A stretch of DNA of 64,000 nt from Sphingomonas hylomeconis. Its GTDB lineage: Bacteria; Pseudomonadota; Alphaproteobacteria; Sphingomonadales; Sphingomonadaceae. Under the pieces are notes generated by a model, which worked only from the letters and a program-made list of their open reading frames with translations, made no database searches and had not been told where the DNA came from. The position numbers and the translations under genes were made by a program. Numbering within the stretch: position 1 is the first letter of the stretch; each line of letters starts with the position of its first letter. The DNA is taken from assembly GCF_025370105.1 (NCBI RefSeq), contig NZ_JANQBK010000004.1:1-64000 (forward strand), given 5' to 3'. Shown in pieces: positions 9,784 to 19,013 of this stretch.

Positions 9784-10290
9784 TTACCAGTAGAAGCTGC
9801 GGATCACATCCATCACGACGCCGCGCCGCACATCGACGAGCAGGACATCGTTGTAATGCCGCACCCAGCGCTGATTGTAGCCCGGATTGGGCAGGCGATA
9901 GCGCCACGGATCGTTGATGAAGTACCGCGATCCGTAATAGTTCGGCGCAATCCGGATGCCGCTGCGGAACTGCGTGTAGCGGAACGGCGCGTTCCAATTG
10001 CCGCGGGCATAGATGCTGCGGTTGGTGTTGCGATAGCCGCGCCAGTCGTTGCGGCCCCATTTGCGGTCGCGGTCACGGCGATCTTCGCGCAGTTCCTGGC
10101 GCGCATCGCGCACGTCGCGGCGTTCCTCGCGGATGTCGCGGCGGTCGCCGTTGCGATAGGCGCGGTTCAATTCGCGCTGTTCCTGCCGCAGATCCTGCCG
10201 GTCGCGGCGGACTTCGCGCTGCGACTGCGCGCTGGCCATGGCGGGGAACGCCATGCCCGCGATCAGCGCGGTGATGATCAGTTTACGCAT
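9784..10290 (-). CDS. RcnB-family periplasmic protein
   Basis: 168-residue exported protein with a clear signal peptide (residues 1-22, cut after ASA). The middle (about 25-85) is almost entirely Arg, Asp, Glu and Gln in R-D-R-x-E repeats, likely a highly charged helix. The C-terminal 70 residues carry the aromatic pattern of the RcnB domain (NDPWRYRLP, and HYNDVLLVDVRRGVV). RcnB proteins take part in nickel/cobalt handling in enterobacteria; the sphingomonad versions are mostly uncharacterised, so metal homeostasis is only an inference. GGAGAC precedes the start at 10290. A strong terminator follows the gene. Confidence 0.8.
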   Translation of the reverse strand: MRKLIITALIAGMAFPAMASAQSQREVRRDRQDLRQEQRELNRAYRNGDRRDIREERRDVRDARQELREDRRDRDRKWGRNDWRGYRNTNRSIYARGNWNAPFRYTQFRSGIRIAPNYYGSRYFINDPWRYRLPNPGYNQRWVRHYNDVLLVDVRRGVVMDVIRSFYW

Positions 10291-10411
10291 CGTCAGTCTC
10301 CATTCGTTGCCCGGCGGCCTGTCGGCTACCGTCAATCACCCTTTTGCCAGGGTGCCACTGAACGATCGGCGAACGGGACGGTCAGCAAAATGAAAGGAGC
10401 GCTGGCCGGGC

Positions 10412-10900
10412 TTACGGCTCGGCGCGATCGCCGCCGCCTTGGCCACCCTGCCCGCCGATCGCGCCGACCGTGCCGATATTACCGAACAGTTCGTCGAAGA
10501 AGCCACGCTTGCGGCCCAGCGTCGGCGTGCTCTTGTTCGATGGGCTGATCGAGGCGACCTGCGTCTGATCGCCCTTGGCGATTCCCGTCACCGTGCCGCG
10601 CGGATCGAAGCTGATGCGGATCGTCGTCTGATCGCGCACCTTGGGGTTGTTGTAGGCGAAATTGCGCGCATCGCGCGAAATATAATACCAGTCGCCCTCG
10701 TTGAACTGGCTGGTAAAGCTCGGCTTGCCCAGCACCTGCAGCACCGAGGTGCGGTTATCCACGCCCGGCTGCACCGAATTCACCAGATCGGCGTCGATGA
10801 TATAGCCCTGGTGCGACTTGAGCGGGGTGCACGCCCCGGCGGCGACGCAGGCCAGGCCAAGGGCCGCGGTCGTCATCAACCGGTTCAGATATACGCTCAT
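10412..10900 (-). CDS. bamE: Outer membrane protein assembly lipoprotein BamE
   Basis: 162-residue BamE (SmpA/OmlA) lipoprotein of the beta-barrel assembly machine. The N-terminus is a lipoprotein signal with the acylated Cys most likely at residue 24 (AGAC). The core has the family pattern: a QPGVDNRTSVLQVLGKPS segment followed by WYYISRD and the C-terminal strands. A Gly/Gln-rich tail ends the protein. The start at 10900 has GGAGA upstream. It is divergent from a cytochrome bc1 chaperone gene, an arrangement common in alphaproteobacteria. Another subunit gene, bamD, occurs at 19974. Confidence 0.9.
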   Translation of the reverse strand: MSVYLNRLMTTAALGLACVAAGACTPLKSHQGYIIDADLVNSVQPGVDNRTSVLQVLGKPSFTSQFNEGDWYYISRDARNFAYNNPKVRDQTTIRISFDPRGTVTGIAKGDQTQVASISPSNKSTPTLGRKRGFFDELFGNIGTVGAIGGQGGQGGGDRAEP

Positions 10901-11028
10901 CACATTCTCCAGAGGGCAGTCGTCGGGGCCGCCCGCCCCATAGCCATACTGCCCATGCATTGCATCACGCGCCGTTCGCCTCAATATGCCGAGCTTCATG
11001 GCCAAACAAGGGCCGTGCGGGAGCGGGC

Positions 11029-11535
11029 ATGGGTTGGCTGGGAAGACTGTTTGGCGAAAAGCGCGACGAGGCGTTGCCGTTATACACGGCGATCGTCGCG
11101 CGCGCGCGGCAACCGCACTGGTATCTGGACGGCGAAGTGCCCGATACGATCGACGGCCGATTCGACATGATCGCCTGTATTCTGGGCTTTGTCGTGCTGC
11201 GGCTGGAACAGGAGGCGGCCGGCGCGCCGCTCAGCGCGGTGCTGACCGAACGCTTCGTCGACGACATGGACGGGCAGTTGCGCGAACAGGGCGTGGGCGA
11301 CGTCGTGGTCGGCAAGCATATCGGCAAGATGATGGGGATGCTGGGCGGGCGACTCGGCGCCTATCGCGAGGGGCTGGCGGGCGACGGGATCGATTCCGCG
11401 CTGGTGCGCAACCTCTACCGCGGCGCGGCGCCGGCGCCGGCCGCGCTGGCGCATGTCCGCGACGGCCTGCTCGACTTCCGCACGCGGCTCGCCGCAACGC
11501 CGATCGCCGCCCTGGCCGAAGGACAGCTACCGTGA
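11029..11535 (+). CDS. Ubiquinol-cytochrome c chaperone (Cbp3-like)
   Basis: 168-residue cytoplasmic protein of the Cbp3/UQCC family, needed in mitochondria for assembly of cytochrome b into the bc1 complex; the bacterial role is inferred from that. Seen in the sequence: N-terminal MGWLGRLFG, then YTAIVARARQPHWY, RFDMIACILGFVVLRLE and the conserved FVDDMDGQLRE segment. GGAGCGGGC precedes ATG 11029. Its stop overlaps the GTG start of the DUF177 gene, so the two are co-translated. It is divergent from bamE. Confidence 0.85.
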   Translation: MGWLGRLFGEKRDEALPLYTAIVARARQPHWYLDGEVPDTIDGRFDMIACILGFVVLRLEQEAAGAPLSAVLTERFVDDMDGQLREQGVGDVVVGKHIGKMMGMLGGRLGAYREGLAGDGIDSALVRNLYRGAAPAPAALAHVRDGLLDFRTRLAATPIAALAEGQLP

Positions 11536-12056
11536 CCCAACCCGAATTCTCCCGCCTGCAGCGCCGCGACACGATCGGCTCGACCGAACATAGCGTGTCG
11601 ATCAGCGCGACCGAGGAAGAGCGCGCCGCGCTCGCCACGCGGTTCGGCCTCGTCGCGCTCGAATCGCTCGAGGCAACGTTGCGCATCCGCACCGAGGCCG
11701 CCGGCATCGTCGCGCGCGGCACCGTCACTGCCGCCGTGGTGCAGGCCTGTTCGGTCACCGACGAGCCGCTCAAGGTGCGCGTCAATGAGGACATTGCGGT
11801 CCGCTTCATCGAGGAACAGGCGGTCGACGAAGAGGAGATCGAGCTGTCCGAGGATGCGCTCGACACGATGTTCTATTCGGGCGGCGGGATCGATCTCGGC
11901 GAGGCGGCGGCGGAGACGGTCGCGCTGGCGCTCGATCCGTTCCTGCGCGGGCCCAACGCCGCGCGCGTGCTCAAGGCGGCCGGCGTGATCGGCGAGGACG
12001 AGGTGAGACCGGCCGGCGCGCTCGCCGGGCTGAAGGACCTGCTCGCCAAGAAATGA
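11532..12056 (+). CDS. DUF177 (YceD-family) protein
   Basis: 174-residue acidic protein of the YceD/DUF177 family. The GTG start overlaps the preceding stop (GTGA). A Cys occurs in the family position (VVQACSVTDEPL), followed by an acidic strand region (QAVDEEEIELSED) and the motif DLGEAAAETVALALDPF typical of the family. The C-terminus ends in LKDLLAKK. Its function is not established. In many bacteria the gene precedes rpmF and plsX; here it follows the bc1 chaperone instead, and neither rpmF nor plsX is nearby. Confidence 0.85.
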   Translation: MTQPEFSRLQRRDTIGSTEHSVSISATEEERAALATRFGLVALESLEATLRIRTEAAGIVARGTVTAAVVQACSVTDEPLKVRVNEDIAVRFIEEQAVDEEEIELSEDALDTMFYSGGGIDLGEAAAETVALALDPFLRGPNAARVLKAAGVIGEDEVRPAGALAGLKDLLAKK

Positions 12057-12176
12057 GCGGCGCGATGCGTCGCGTGCAACCGCATCGCCGGCGCGCGCAA
12101 TTGTCGCGGCCGGCGTTTGCCGCTTGAAGGCGCGGCGGCGGGCGACGGGACCGCGGCGAGCGGAAAGACCAGGACC

Positions 12177-12965
12177 ATGACCAGCGTGACCAAGGCCGTG
12201 GGCGGCGCCGTGCAGCTGATCGACATGATCTTCCCCGGTGATACCAACCATCACGGCACCTTGTTCGGCGGCGTCGCGCTGGCGCATATGGACAAGGTCG
12301 CGTTCCTCGCCGCCGCGCGCCACGGCCGGGCGCCGTTCGTCACCGCCGCGTGCGAGCGGATCGATTTCACCGCGCCGGCGCGGCTCGGCGAGCTGATCGA
12401 GGCGACCGGGCGGATCGTGCGCGTCGGCAACAGCTCGGTCGATGTCGAGGTCGAGCTGGTCGCCGAGGAACTGACCAGCGGCGAGCGCCGCCTGTGCACG
12501 CGCGGCCTGTTCGCGATGGTCGCGGTCAAGGGGCCCGACACGCGGCTGCCGCTGCCGCCGATCGAGTCCGCGGTGAAGGATGCAGACGACGATGCGCTGC
12601 ACATGGCGGACATCGTGTTCCCGTCGCAGACCAATCATTACGGCACGCTCTATGGCGGTGACGCGCTCAAGATGCTCGGGCGCGCGGCGTTCATCGCCGC
12701 GACACGCCACGCCCGCGCGGTGATGGTGATGGCCGCCTCCGACCGGATCGATTTCCGCGCCCCGATCCGCGAGGGCGAGATGACCGAGTGCATCGCCCGC
12801 GTGCGCATGACCGGGCGCAGTTCCGTCTCGATCCTGGTCGATCTCCACGCCGAGAACCTGCTCACCGGCCGCCGCGATCATGCCGCGACGGCGACGTTCA
12901 CGATGGTCGCGGTGGATCCGGACGGCCGCTCGCTCCCGCATGGGGCGAGCGCGCTGCGGCGTTGA
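12177..12965 (+). CDS. Acyl-CoA thioesterase with tandem hotdog domains
   Basis: 262-residue acyl-CoA thioesterase made of two hotdog domains in tandem, like the BACH/ACOT group. Each half repeats the same pattern: [14 protein letters not shown] near residues 20-33 and [14 protein letters not shown] near 148-161, each followed by ERIDF or DRIDF. The Asn and Asp residues of these repeats are the expected catalytic elements. The internal duplication implies a pseudo-hexamer from three chains. Substrate chain length cannot be read from the sequence. The tRNA-Pro gene is convergent downstream. Confidence 0.88.
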   Translation: MTSVTKAVGGAVQLIDMIFPGDTNHHGTLFGGVALAHMDKVAFLAAARHGRAPFVTAACERIDFTAPARLGELIEATGRIVRVGNSSVDVEVELVAEELTSGERRLCTRGLFAMVAVKGPDTRLPLPPIESAVKDADDDALHMADIVFPSQTNHYGTLYGGDALKMLGRAAFIAATRHARAVMVMAASDRIDFRAPIREGEMTECIARVRMTGRSSVSILVDLHAENLLTGRRDHAATATFTMVAVDPDGRSLPHGASALRR

Positions 12966-12994
12966 GCGCCGCGCATCACAGGGTGTGGAAAACT

Positions 12995-13071
12995 TGGTCG
13001 GGGCGACAGGATTCGAACCTGCGACCCCCACACCCCCAGTGTGATGCGCTACCAGGCTGCGCTACGCCCCG
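12995..13071 (-). tRNA. tRNA-Pro (anticodon GGG)
   Basis: 77 bases including an encoded CCA end. The acceptor stem CGGGGCG pairs with CGCCCCG, the D arm GCGC pairs with GCGC, the anticodon loop is CTGGGGG (anticodon GGG) on a TCACA/TGTGG stem, and the T arm contains GGTTCGAATCC. The gene lies on the minus strand between the thioesterase and yajC. Confidence 0.97.
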
Positions 13072-13230
13072 ACCGAGGGCGGGCGTGTATGCCGAGCGGC
13101 GGCAGGATGCAAGCGCCGCGATTTGCGCACGGCCCGTCCGCCAACCGTTTGTTGCGCCCCTGCCATGTTGATGATAGCGCGCGGCGCTTGAGCGTGGGGC
13201 AGCCTCACGCGCGTCCATTCAGGTAGCCGC

Positions 13231-13572
13231 ATGTTGATTCCCCAAGCCTTTGCCCAGACCACGGGCGCCGCAGCCGGCGCCGGCCCGCTCGGCATGTTCG
13301 CCAGCATCGCCCCGCTGCTGCTCGTCTTCGTCGTCTTCTACTTCCTGATGATCCGCCCGCAGCAGCGCCGCATGAAGGCGATGCAGGCCGCGGTGAATGC
13401 GGTGAAGAAGGGCGATTCGGTCGTCACGGCGGGCGGCATCCTCGGCCGCGTGACCAAGGTCGAGGACACGATCGTCGAGATCGAGATCGCGCCGAACACG
13501 CGCGTCCGCGTGGTCAAGGCGACGCTGACCGACGTGACCGGCGCCGGCACGGCCAAGCCCGCGAACGACTGA
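13231..13572 (+). CDS. yajC: Preprotein translocase subunit YajC
   Basis: 113-residue single-span inner-membrane protein. A hydrophobic helix (about residues 28-47) ends in FYFLMIRPQQRRMK, the YajC signature, followed by the soluble domain with KKGDSVVTAGGILGRV. It is an accessory partner of SecDF in the Sec holotranslocon. It is the first gene of a yajC-secD-secF cluster, with secD starting 7 bases after its stop. The start at 13231 is the only ATG that gives a family-length product. Confidence 0.95.
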   Translation: MLIPQAFAQTTGAAAGAGPLGMFASIAPLLLVFVVFYFLMIRPQQRRMKAMQAAVNAVKKGDSVVTAGGILGRVTKVEDTIVEIEIAPNTRVRVVKATLTDVTGAGTAKPAND

Positions 13573-13579
13573 CGCCACG

Positions 13580-15178
13580 ATGCTCGATTTCCCGCGCTGG
13601 AAAGTACTCTCGATCCTCGGGTTCCTGGCGGCGCTGATGCTGCTGGCGGTGCCGAGCTTCCTGCCCGAATCCACCACCGCGAAATGGGGCAGTTTCCCCC
13701 ATCCGCGGATCAATCTCGGGCTCGATCTCGCCGGCGGCTCCTATCTGCTGCTCGAGGCGGATACCAAGGACGTCGCGCAGACGCGGCTCGATGCGATGCG
13801 CGACCGTGTGGTCACCGAGCTGCGCCGCGGCGCCCCCCGGATCGAGACCGGCGACGTTTCCGAACGCGACGGCAAGTTGAGCTTCATGCTGCGCGATTCC
13901 ACGCAGGTCGATGCGGCGCGCGAGAAACTGCTCGAGATCGCCGGCAGCGGCGTCGGCATGACCGGGCAGCGCGAATGGGACATCCAGGTCGTCGATGGCT
14001 CGCGCTTCGTGATGACGCCGAGCGAGGCAGGCCTGAAGGCCGCGATCAAGACCGCGGTCGACGATGCCACCGAAGTGGTGCGCACGCGCATCGATCAGCT
14101 CGGCACGCGCGAGCCGACGATCGTCCGCCAGGGCGATACGCGCATCGTCGTGCAGGTGCCGGGGCTGCAGAACCCGCAGGCGCTGAAGGATCTGCTCGGC
14201 AAGACCGCCAAGCTCGAATTCAAGCTGGTCGACACCACCGCCACCGATCCCGCGGCCTTGGCCAAGGGCCAGGCGCCGATCGGCAGCCAGGTGCTGCAAT
14301 ATCAGGAGGGCGGCCAGCCGATCGCGGTCAAGCGCTCGGCGATTATCAGCGGTGATCAGCTGACCGATGCGCGCCAGGGCTTCTCGCCGCAGGGCAACGA
14401 GCCGCAGGTGGTGATCACCTTCAACAGCGAGGGCGGCCGCCGCTTCGCCCGCGTCACGCAGGAAAACGTCGGCAAGCCGTTCGCCATCATCCTCGACAAC
14501 AAGGTGATCTCCGCGCCGAACATCAACGAGGCGATCCTCGGCGGCACGGCGAGCATCTCGGGCAGCTTCACGGTCGATTCGGCCAACCAGCTGGCGATCG
14601 CCTTGCGCTCGGGCAAATTGCCCGTGCCGCTGAAGGTGATCGAGGAATCGACCGTCGGGCCGGATCTCGGCGCGGATTCGATCCGCGCAGGGATTCTCGC
14701 CTCGGTCATCGCCGTCACCGCGGTGATCATCTTCATGTTCCTGACCTATGGCCGGTTCGGCGCCTATGCCAATCTCGCCGTGGTCATCAACGTGGTGGTG
14801 ATCGTCGGCGTGCTGGCGCTGCTCAACGGCACCTTGACCCTGCCCGGCATCGCCGGCTTCGTGCTGACGATCGGCACCGCGGTCGACGCCAACGTGCTGA
14901 TCAACGAGCGTATCCGCGAGGAACGACGGCGCGGGCGCAACGTCGTCCAGGCGGTCGAGCTGGGTTACAAGGAAGCGAGCCGGACGATCTTCGAGGCGAA
15001 CGTGACGCATGCCATTTCCGGCGTGATCATGCTCGTCTTGGGCTCGGGCCCGGTCAAGGGCTTCGCGGTCGTGCTGCTGATCGGCATCGCCACCTCGGTG
15101 TTCACCGCCGTCGTGTTCACGCGCATGCTCATCGCTCTGTGGCTGCGGAAGAACCGCCCCACCGACATCAACATTTGA
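13580..15178 (+). CDS. secD: Protein translocase subunit SecD
   Basis: 532-residue SecD, which uses the proton gradient to help pull secreted proteins across the inner membrane. The first transmembrane helix (residues 9-29) is followed by the D1 motif LGLDLAGGSYLLLEAD, the large periplasmic P1 domain (about 60-360), and five C-terminal helices. The conserved GTAVDANVLINERIREE segment lies near residue 433 and carries the Asp needed for proton transfer. Spacing to yajC and secF is short (7 and 13 bases), so they form one operon. Confidence 0.96.
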   Translation: MLDFPRWKVLSILGFLAALMLLAVPSFLPESTTAKWGSFPHPRINLGLDLAGGSYLLLEADTKDVAQTRLDAMRDRVVTELRRGAPRIETGDVSERDGKLSFMLRDSTQVDAAREKLLEIAGSGVGMTGQREWDIQVVDGSRFVMTPSEAGLKAAIKTAVDDATEVVRTRIDQLGTREPTIVRQGDTRIVVQVPGLQNPQALKDLLGKTAKLEFKLVDTTATDPAALAKGQAPIGSQVLQYQEGGQPIAVKRSAIISGDQLTDARQGFSPQGNEPQVVITFNSEGGRRFARVTQENVGKPFAIILDNKVISAPNINEAILGGTASISGSFTVDSANQLAIALRSGKLPVPLKVIEESTVGPDLGADSIRAGILASVIAVTAVIIFMFLTYGRFGAYANLAVVINVVVIVGVLALLNGTLTLPGIAGFVLTIGTAVDANVLINERIREERRRGRNVVQAVELGYKEASRTIFEANVTHAISGVIMLVLGSGPVKGFAVVLLIGIATSVFTAVVFTRMLIALWLRKNRPTDINI

Positions 15179-15191
15179 TCGGCGAAGACAC

Positions 15192-16160
15192 ATGCGCCTG
15201 CTGAAAATCGTCCCCGACAACACCAACCTGCCGTTCGTATCCTTACGCAAATGGGCGTTCGCGCTGACCATGGCGCTGAGCCTTGCCTCGGTCGGGCTGG
15301 TCTGGGCCAAGGGTCTCAATTTCGGCGTCGATTTCGTCGGCGGCCTGATGATCGAGGAAAAGTTCACCACCGCCCCCAACGTCGATCAGCTGCGCCAGAC
15401 GATCGATCGCCTCGGCGTCGGCGATGCGCAGCTGCAGCCGTTCGGAGACGGCAAGACGATGACGATCCGCCTGCCGGTGGTGGAAAGCGCCGACGAAGGC
15501 GCGACCAACGCGGTGGTGCGCAAGGTCGAGGCGGCGGTCGGGCAGGCCTTCCCGGGCGCGACCTTCTCGCGCTATTCGACCGTCTCGGGCAAGGTTTCGG
15601 ACGAACTGATCCGCAACGGCATCCTCGCCGTCGTGCTCGCGGTGCTCGGTATCGGCCTGTTCGCCGTCGTGCGCTTCGAATGGCAGTTCGGCGTGTCGAC
15701 CGTCGTCGCGATCGTCCACGATTTGCTCATGACGCTCGGTTTCTTCGCGCTGACGCAGTTCGAATTCGACCTCAACATCGTCGCGGCGGTGCTGACGATC
15801 ATCGGCTATTCGATCAACGACAAGATCGTCATCGATGACCGCATTCGCGAGAATATGCGCCGCTATCGCAAGATGGACATGGCCGGGATCGTCGATCTCT
15901 CGGTCAACGAAACCCTTCCACGAACCGTGATGACCTCGCTGACCATCCTGCTCGCCTTGTTCGCCCTGCTGTTCCTCGGCGGCCATGTGCTGCGCGGCTT
16001 CACCGCGGCGATGATCCTGGGCATCTTCGTCGGCACCTATTCGTCGATCTACGTGTCGTCCTCGCTGCTGATCACGCTCGGCCTGCGCGCCAATCCGGAT
16101 GCGCCGGACAAGCCGGAGCGCGGGACAAGCGGCGCCGAGCGGGTCGGCCCCAAGGGCTGA
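15192..16160 (+). CDS. secF: Protein translocase subunit SecF
   Basis: 322-residue SecF, the partner of SecD. An N-terminal helix (about residues 18-37) is followed by FGVDFVGGLMIEE, the small periplasmic domain, and five C-terminal helices with GYSINDKIVIDDRIRENMRR, the SecF counterpart of the SecD proton-relay motif. The last 25 residues are hydrophilic (DAPDKPERG). GGCGAAG precedes the start. The Mth938-like gene begins 7 bases downstream and probably belongs to the transcript. Confidence 0.96.
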   Translation: MRLLKIVPDNTNLPFVSLRKWAFALTMALSLASVGLVWAKGLNFGVDFVGGLMIEEKFTTAPNVDQLRQTIDRLGVGDAQLQPFGDGKTMTIRLPVVESADEGATNAVVRKVEAAVGQAFPGATFSRYSTVSGKVSDELIRNGILAVVLAVLGIGLFAVVRFEWQFGVSTVVAIVHDLLMTLGFFALTQFEFDLNIVAAVLTIIGYSINDKIVIDDRIRENMRRYRKMDMAGIVDLSVNETLPRTVMTSLTILLALFALLFLGGHVLRGFTAAMILGIFVGTYSSIYVSSSLLITLGLRANPDAPDKPERGTSGAERVGPKG

Positions 16161-16167
16161 TCCGCGC

Positions 16168-16539
16168 ATGCGCATGGACAAGCCGAAGACCGATGGCCCG
16201 ATCATCGCCGGCTTTTCCGCCGGCGGGTTCAAGGTCGATGACGGCGTCTATCGTGCGCTGCTGATCACGCCGCAGCGCGCCGACGGCTGGGCGCCGCCGC
16301 CGCTGGCCGCGCTGACCGCAGACGATCTCGCGCCGATTCTGGCGCTCGATCCGCCGCCCGAATTCGTCTTGATCGGCACCGGGCCGGCGATGGTCCGCCC
16401 CGCGCCCAAACTGATCCGCGCGATCGAGGCATTGGGCTTCGGAGTCGAGGCGATGGACAGCCGCGCCGCGGCGCGCGCCTGGGCGGTGCTGCGCGGCGAA
16501 GGGCGCTGGATCGCCGCCGCGCTCTACCCGCTCGACTGA
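16168..16539 (+). CDS. Mth938-like domain protein (DUF498)
   Basis: 123-residue protein of the Mth938/DUF498 family, related to human NDUFAF3 (complex I assembly). Visible pattern: IIAGFSAGGFKVDDGVYRA, then PEFVLIGTG and the GFGVEAMDSRAAARAWAVL segment. Linkage of this gene to secDF is common in alphaproteobacteria; no enzyme activity is known. The start could be ATG 16168 or ATG 16174, two codons later. The chain ends with AAALYPLD, as in its relatives. Confidence 0.87.
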   Translation: MRMDKPKTDGPIIAGFSAGGFKVDDGVYRALLITPQRADGWAPPPLAALTADDLAPILALDPPPEFVLIGTGPAMVRPAPKLIRAIEALGFGVEAMDSRAAARAWAVLRGEGRWIAAALYPLD

Positions 16540-16606
16540 GCCTCGACTCGCGTCAATTCCCGGTTACACTCTTCCCCCAAGACCATCAGAGTCGGGGGAG
16601 AAATCG

Positions 16607-17776
16607 ATGAAACTGCTCGTCACCGCCTTGGCCACGTCGCTGGCCGTTCCCGCCGCCGCGCAAGTCCCCGGCCCGGCGCCGGCTCCGGACTATACGCAGG
16701 ATGCCAGCTGGCTGTGCCGCCCCGACCGCGCCGATGCCTGCGCGTCGAACCAGGACGTCACGGTGATCCGCGCCGACGGCAAGCGCAAGATCGAGAAGCT
16801 CCGCCCCGATCCGCAGATCTCGTTCGACTGTTTCTACGTCTATCCCACCGTGTCGTTCGATCCCACGCCGAACAGCGACATGAATGCCGGCCCCGAGGAG
16901 CAAGGCGTGGCCAGCGCGCAGGCGGCGCGCTTCCGCCAGCATTGCCGCGTCTTTGCGCCGCTCTACCGTCAGGTCACATTGACCGCGCTGCGCACCGCGA
17001 TGACCGGGGCGACGGTGACGATGGACCGCGAACTGCCCTATGCCGATGTGAAGGCGGCCTGGGCCGATTATCTCGCGCGCGACAATAAGGGGCGCGGCGT
17101 GGTGCTGATCGGGCACAGCCAGGGTTCGGGCATCCTCAAGCGGCTGATCGCCGAGCAGATCGAGAACACGCCGGTGCAGCGCCGGATCGTCTCGGCGATG
17201 CTGCTCGGCACCAATGTCGCGGTGCCGGCCGGCCAGGATGTCGGCGGCGATTTCAAGCGCATGCCTTTGTGCCGCAAGGACGGGCAGTTCGGCTGCATCG
17301 TCTCCTATGTCACGTTCCGCGCCGATTCGCCGCCGCCCGCCAACAGCCGCTTCGGCAAGGTGCCAGGCGCGGGGCAGGTCGCCGCCTGCACCAATCCCGC
17401 GGCGCTCGCCGGCGGCAAGGCGGTGACCGACGCGATCCTCGGCGCCAAGAGCGCCGGCACCGGCTCCGCTGCGATGGGTCCGTGGAGCAAGGACGGCGCG
17501 CCGGTCACCACCGGCTTCGTCAAGGTACCGGGGCTGATCTCGGCGGAATGTGTGTCGCAGGGCGGCTTCGACTATCTGGCGGTGACGGTGAACGCCGATC
17601 CGGCCGATCCGCGCACCGACACGATCGTCGGCGATGTCGCGATCGGGCCGGCGATCCTCAAGGATTGGGGGCTGCACCTGATCGACATGTCGGTCGCGAT
17701 GGGCGACCTCGTCGAACTGGCCGATCGCCAGGCGACCGAATGGCGCGGCATCAGCTGGACGAAGAAGAAGCGCTGA
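16607..17776 (+). CDS. Secreted DUF3089 alpha/beta-hydrolase-like protein
   Basis: 389-residue exported protein with signal peptide MKLLVTALATSLAVPAAAQ. It matches the DUF3089 pattern: an N-terminal cysteine-containing segment (SWLCRPDRADACASN), FDCFYVYPTV, and the nucleophile elbow GHSQGSG (Ser near residue 170), so it is probably an esterase or lipase of the alpha/beta-hydrolase fold. Several cysteines may form disulfides in the periplasm. GGGGGAG precedes the ATG. Its 3' end overlaps the convergent glycosyltransferase gene by 26 bases. The substrate is unknown. Confidence 0.8.
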   Translation: MKLLVTALATSLAVPAAAQVPGPAPAPDYTQDASWLCRPDRADACASNQDVTVIRADGKRKIEKLRPDPQISFDCFYVYPTVSFDPTPNSDMNAGPEEQGVASAQAARFRQHCRVFAPLYRQVTLTALRTAMTGATVTMDRELPYADVKAAWADYLARDNKGRGVVLIGHSQGSGILKRLIAEQIENTPVQRRIVSAMLLGTNVAVPAGQDVGGDFKRMPLCRKDGQFGCIVSYVTFRADSPPPANSRFGKVPGAGQVAACTNPAALAGGKAVTDAILGAKSAGTGSAAMGPWSKDGAPVTTGFVKVPGLISAECVSQGGFDYLAVTVNADPADPRTDTIVGDVAIGPAILKDWGLHLIDMSVAMGDLVELADRQATEWRGISWTKKKR

Positions 17777-18932
17777 CCAGCCCGGCGAGGTGATCGTACA
17801 GCGCGGCGCGATTGGCCTCCCAGGTGAAGCCGAGCGCCGCCTGCCGCGTATCGTGCGGCGCCGGCGGTGCGGCGAGCAGATCGGCGATCGCGGCGCGGAA
17901 CGCGTCGGCATCGCGCGCGACGATCCGGCCGGCCGCCGCGCTGCGCACCACATCGCCGGCGCCGCCCGCCGCGGTGATCACGATCGGCGTGCCGCACGCC
18001 AGCGCCTCGACCCAGGCATTGGCCAGCCCCTCGGAGGCGGAGGCCAGCGCCATCACGTCGGCGGCGGCGAGCAGGGCGGGCATCGCGCCATGCGGCACGG
18101 CTCCCAGCAGCCGGACGCGATCGCCCACGCCCAACGCCGCGATCGCTGCGGTCAAGGCGGCGCGCTCTGGCCCCTCCCCGGCGATCAGCAGCGAGACGCC
18201 GGGCAGCGCGGCGACCGCGCGCAGCACGATGTCATGCCCCTTGCGCGGGATCAGCGCGCCGAGCGAGACGATGAGCGGCCCGGTCACGCCCAGCGCCGCC
18301 TTCAGCGCCGTCCGGTCGCCGGGCGCGAAGCGCGCGAGATCGACGCCCGTATGGTGCACGCGGATCCGCGCGGCGGGCATGCCGAGCGCGACCATATCCG
18401 CCTTTAGCGCGTCGCTCACCGCCAGCAGCCCGTCCGCCTGCCGGCCGGCCGTCACGACCTGCGCGGCAGTGGCCGGGGCGCTGCCCCAATGATGGATGTC
18501 CGCGCCGCGCGCCTTGATCGACACCGGCACGCCGAAATGCCGGCCGAGCGCGACCGCCGCCGGCCCGTCGGGAAAGAAGAATTCGGCATCGATCACGTCG
18601 AACGGAAAGTCGCGGCGCAGCACGGTGAGCAGCGGAATCAGCCGGCGGATCAGCGCGGGCACGTGAAAGCGGCCCTGCGTCGCAGGCAGGGTGGTGAAGC
18701 GCGGCCGCCAGGTATCGACGCCCTGCCAGGTCTCGCGCGGCGGCAGCGCGGCGAGCGCGGCATAATGCGCGTGGCGCGACAGCGGCCAGGGCGGCAGGCC
18801 GATCGGCGCGACGACGCGCAAATCCACATCGGGATGCGCCGCCAGCCCCAGTGTCTGCCGCGCGACGAACACGCCGAAATTGGGGCGCGAGGCATCGGGA
18901 TAGAGGGAGGCCAGGGTGAGGACGCGGAGCAT
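17751..18932 (-). CDS. Family 4 glycosyltransferase
   Basis: 393-residue cytoplasmic glycosyltransferase of the GT-B fold, family 4. The N-terminal acceptor domain begins MLRVLTLASLYP and includes the SRPNFGVFVARQ loop. The C-terminal donor domain has SLGALIPRKGHDIV, LLIAGEGPER, and the retaining-enzyme motif SEGLANAWVEALACGTPIV (EX7E) near residues 300-318. It likely adds a sugar to an exopolysaccharide or lipid-linked glycan. The mannose-6-phosphate isomerase gene lies just upstream on the same strand, which suggests a mannose-derived donor, though this is inference. The tail is a run of serines. Confidence 0.87.
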   Translation of the reverse strand: MLRVLTLASLYPDASRPNFGVFVARQTLGLAAHPDVDLRVVAPIGLPPWPLSRHAHYAALAALPPRETWQGVDTWRPRFTTLPATQGRFHVPALIRRLIPLLTVLRRDFPFDVIDAEFFFPDGPAAVALGRHFGVPVSIKARGADIHHWGSAPATAAQVVTAGRQADGLLAVSDALKADMVALGMPAARIRVHHTGVDLARFAPGDRTALKAALGVTGPLIVSLGALIPRKGHDIVLRAVAALPGVSLLIAGEGPERAALTAAIAALGVGDRVRLLGAVPHGAMPALLAAADVMALASASEGLANAWVEALACGTPIVITAAGGAGDVVRSAAAGRIVARDADAFRAAIADLLAAPPAPHDTRQAALGFTWEANRAALYDHLAGLVSASSSSS

Positions 18933-19013
18933 CGGGCCGGCCTAGCAGCGGAAGGTTACGATGGCCTTCCCAATCCCGCCCTCCCCCGGGGCATCCGGGC
19001 AAGGGCAGCGCGA